From Dermacentor variabilis (Eukaryota; Arthropoda; Arachnida; Ixodida; Ixodidae), in NCBI RefSeq assembly GCF_050947875.1, contig NW_027460291.1:25999868-26063867 (forward strand): a stretch of 64,000 nt of DNA, given 5' to 3'. Every line of letters begins with the position of its first letter. Position 1 is the stretch's first letter. Below are positions 61,776 through 64,000 of this stretch, piece by piece. The position numbers were made by a program, and so were the translations under genes. Under the pieces are notes generated by a model that did no database searches, was not told the DNA's origin, and worked only from the letters and a program-made list of their open reading frames with translations.

Positions 61776-64000
61776 ATGGGCGACTTCAACGCCACTGTAA
61801 GCAAGAAGCCGGCTGGAGACAAGTCAGAGGAGGAATATGGCATAGGCTCTAGGAATAGCAGGGGAGAGTTATCAGTAGAGCTTGCAGAACAGAATAATAT
61901 GCGGATAATGAATACCTTCCACAAACGGGATAGCCGAAAGTGGACGTGGAGGAGCCCGAATGGCGAGACTAGAAATGAAATAGACTTTATACTCTGCGCT
62001 AACTCTGGCATCATACAAGATGTGGACTTGCTCGGCAAGGTGCGCTGCAGTAACCATAGGATGGTAATAACTCGAATTAGCCTAGGCTTGAGGAGGGAAC
62101 GGAAGAAACTGGTACATAAGAAGCCGATCAATGAGTTAGCGGTAAAAGGGAAAATAGACGAATTTCAGATCAGGCTACCCAACAGGTATTCGGCTTTAAC
62201 TCAGGAACAGGACCTTAGTGTTGAAGATATGAACGATAATCTTATGGGCATCATTAAGGAGTGTTCAATAAAAGTCGATCGTAAGACTGCTAGACAGGAT
62301 GCCAGTAAGCAATCGCAGGAGACGAAAGATCTGATCAAAAAACACAAATGTATGAAAGCGACTAACCCTACAGCTAGAATAGAACTGGCAGAACGTTCCA
62401 AGTTAATCAACAAGCGCAAGACGGCTGACATAAGGAAGTTTAATATGGGTAGAATTGAACATGCTCTCTGGCACGGAGGAAGCCTAAAAGCAGTGAAGAA
62501 GAAACTAGGAATAGGGAAGAATCAGATGTAAGCGTTAAAAGACCAAAGCCGGCACTATCATTACAAATATGCATGGGATAGTTCAAGTGGCTGAGGAGTT
62601 CTATAAAGATTTATACAGTACCAGTGGCACACATGAAGTTAATGGAAGAGGGAATAGACTAGGGGAATTTGAAATCCCACAAGTAACGCCGGGAGAAGTA
62701 AAGAAAGCCTTGGGAGCTATGCAAAGGGGGAAGGCAGCTGGGGAGGATCAGGTAACAGCAGATTTGTTGAAGGATGGTGGGCAGATTCTTCTAGAAAAAC
62801 TGGCCACCCTATATACGCAATGCTCATGACCTCGAGCGTACCAGAATCTTGCAAGAACTCTAACATAATTCTAATCCATAAGAAAGGGGACACCAAAGAC
62901 TTGAAAAATTATAGAACGATCAGCTTATTGTCCGTTGCCAACAAAGTATTTACTAAGGTATTCGGAAATAGAATCAGGAACGCCTTAGACTGTCATCCAA
63001 GGGAGCAGGCAGGATTCTGTAAAGGCTACTCAACAATACACCATATTTACACTATCAATCAGGTGATAGAGAAATGTGCGAAATATAAGCAACCCTTATA
63101 TTAGCTTTCATTGATTACGAGAAAGCGTTTGATTCAGTCGAAACCTCAGCCATCATGGAGGCATTGCGGAATCAGGGTGTAGACGAGCCGTATGTAGAAA
63201 TACTGAAAGATATCTATAGGGCTCCACAGCCAGCATAGTTCTCCATAAAGAAAGCAACAAAATTCTAATAAAGAAAGGCGTCAGGCAGGGAAATACGATC
63301 TCTCCAATGGTATTCACGGCGTGTTCGAGGAGTTATTCAGAGACCTGGATTGGGAAGATTTGGGGATAATAGTTAATGGAGAATGCCTCAGTAACTTGTG
63401 ATTCGCTGATGATATTGCCTTGCTTAGTAAATCAGGGGACCAATTGTAATGCATGCTTACTGACCTGCAGAGGCAAAGCAGACGGGTGGGCCTAAAAATT
63501 AATCTGCATAAAACTAAATAATGTTTAACAGTCTCGCAAGAGAACAGCAGTTAACGATAGGTAGCGAGGCACTGGAAGTGGTAATGGAATACATCTATTT
63601 AGGACAGGTAGTGACCGCGGATCCCGTTCACGAAACTGAAATAATCAGAAGAATAAGAATGGGCAAGGGTGCATTTGGCAGCCATTCTCAGATCATGAAC
63701 AGCAGGTTGCCATTATTCCTCAAGAGAAAAGTTATGACAGCTGTGTCTTACCAGTACTCACCTATGGGGCAGAAACCCGGAGGCTTACGAAAAGAGTTCT
63801 ACTCAAATTGAGGTCGACGCAACGAGCTATGGAAAGAAGAATGATGGGTGTAACGTTAAAGGATAAGAAAAGAGCAGATTGGGTGAGGGAACAAACGCGA
63901 GTTAATGACATCTTAGTTGAAATCAAGAAAAAGAAATGGGGGCATGGCCAGGACATGTAATGAGGAGGGAAGATAACCGGTGATCAGTAATGGTTATGGA
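61776..64000 (+). mobile_element. RTE-clade LINE, runs off the window
   Basis: Plus-strand element truncated at its 5' end within the endonuclease. 61776-62531 is open: MGDFNATVSKK, RGELSVELAEQ, KWTWRSPNGETRNEIDFIL and CSNHRMVI, where the catalytic SDH Asp is Asn. RT parts follow: GKAAGEDQVTADLLKDGG, LKNYRTISLLS, QAGFCKGYSTIHHIYTINQV (62569-63104), FADDIALLS near 63400, YLGQVVTADP near 63590 and a TYGAETW-like region near 63750. Each is in a different frame. The 3' end lies beyond base 64000. It is the same family as 11122-12690. Confidence 0.85.

Overview
The window looks like nuclear DNA of a hard (ixodid) tick, probably a metastriate species. It carries six tRNA-derived SINEs that I recognise as the tick Ruka type, plus CR1/L2-like and RTE-like LINEs, Ty3/gypsy elements, a Penelope-like element and AT-rich CAGGGTGTTTC-ended repeats. 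There are long TA, TG and AAT microsatellites, and no bacterial-style operons. Family names come from motif recognition by eye; no database search was run.

Only one host protein gene is supported. It is a secreted glycine-rich protein split over two coding exons (38054-38277 and 39964-40231). The donor and acceptor match consensus and the reading frame joins exactly, giving 163 residues. A CpG-rich promoter with CCAAT, TATA and initiator elements at 30797-30845 is followed by a 36-nt leader ending in a strong splice donor. A splice acceptor lies 5 nt before the ATG at 38054. I infer that this is the promoter and non-coding first exon of the same gene, 7.2 kb upstream.

The rest is mostly mobile DNA and decayed sequence. 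0-8 kb: a tick repeat copy, a gypsy integrase fragment, and a gypsy element with 166-bp LTRs that has an internal deletion fusing reverse transcriptase to the integrase tail. 11-17.3 kb: a 5'-truncated RTE LINE and a nearly full-length CR1/L2-like LINE whose first ORF holds a 2A-like motif. 17.7-30 kb: SINEs, MITE-like repeats, a compound TA/TG microsatellite, and an 81-bp minisatellite with an inverted copy. 30.2-40.3 kb: the host gene, with SINEs, a LINE tail and two AAT microsatellites in its introns. 44-46 kb: two degraded LINE pieces. 46-52.5 kb: an old gypsy element interrupted by a roughly 1-kb imperfect foldback. 53-57.6 kb: two more LINEs, one with an intact 454-residue reverse transcriptase ORF. 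58.9-64 kb: a LINE fragment, a head-to-head duplicated Penelope-like element with GIY-YIG domains, and an RTE LINE running off the window end.

Nearly all elements are broken by frameshifts, stops, deletions or loss of catalytic aspartates. The most informative signals are the hidden spliced gene with its distant promoter, the 2A motif, and four structures made by inverted duplication: the Penelope pair, the gypsy foldback, the minisatellite palindrome and a perfect 18-bp snap-back in a LINE endonuclease.
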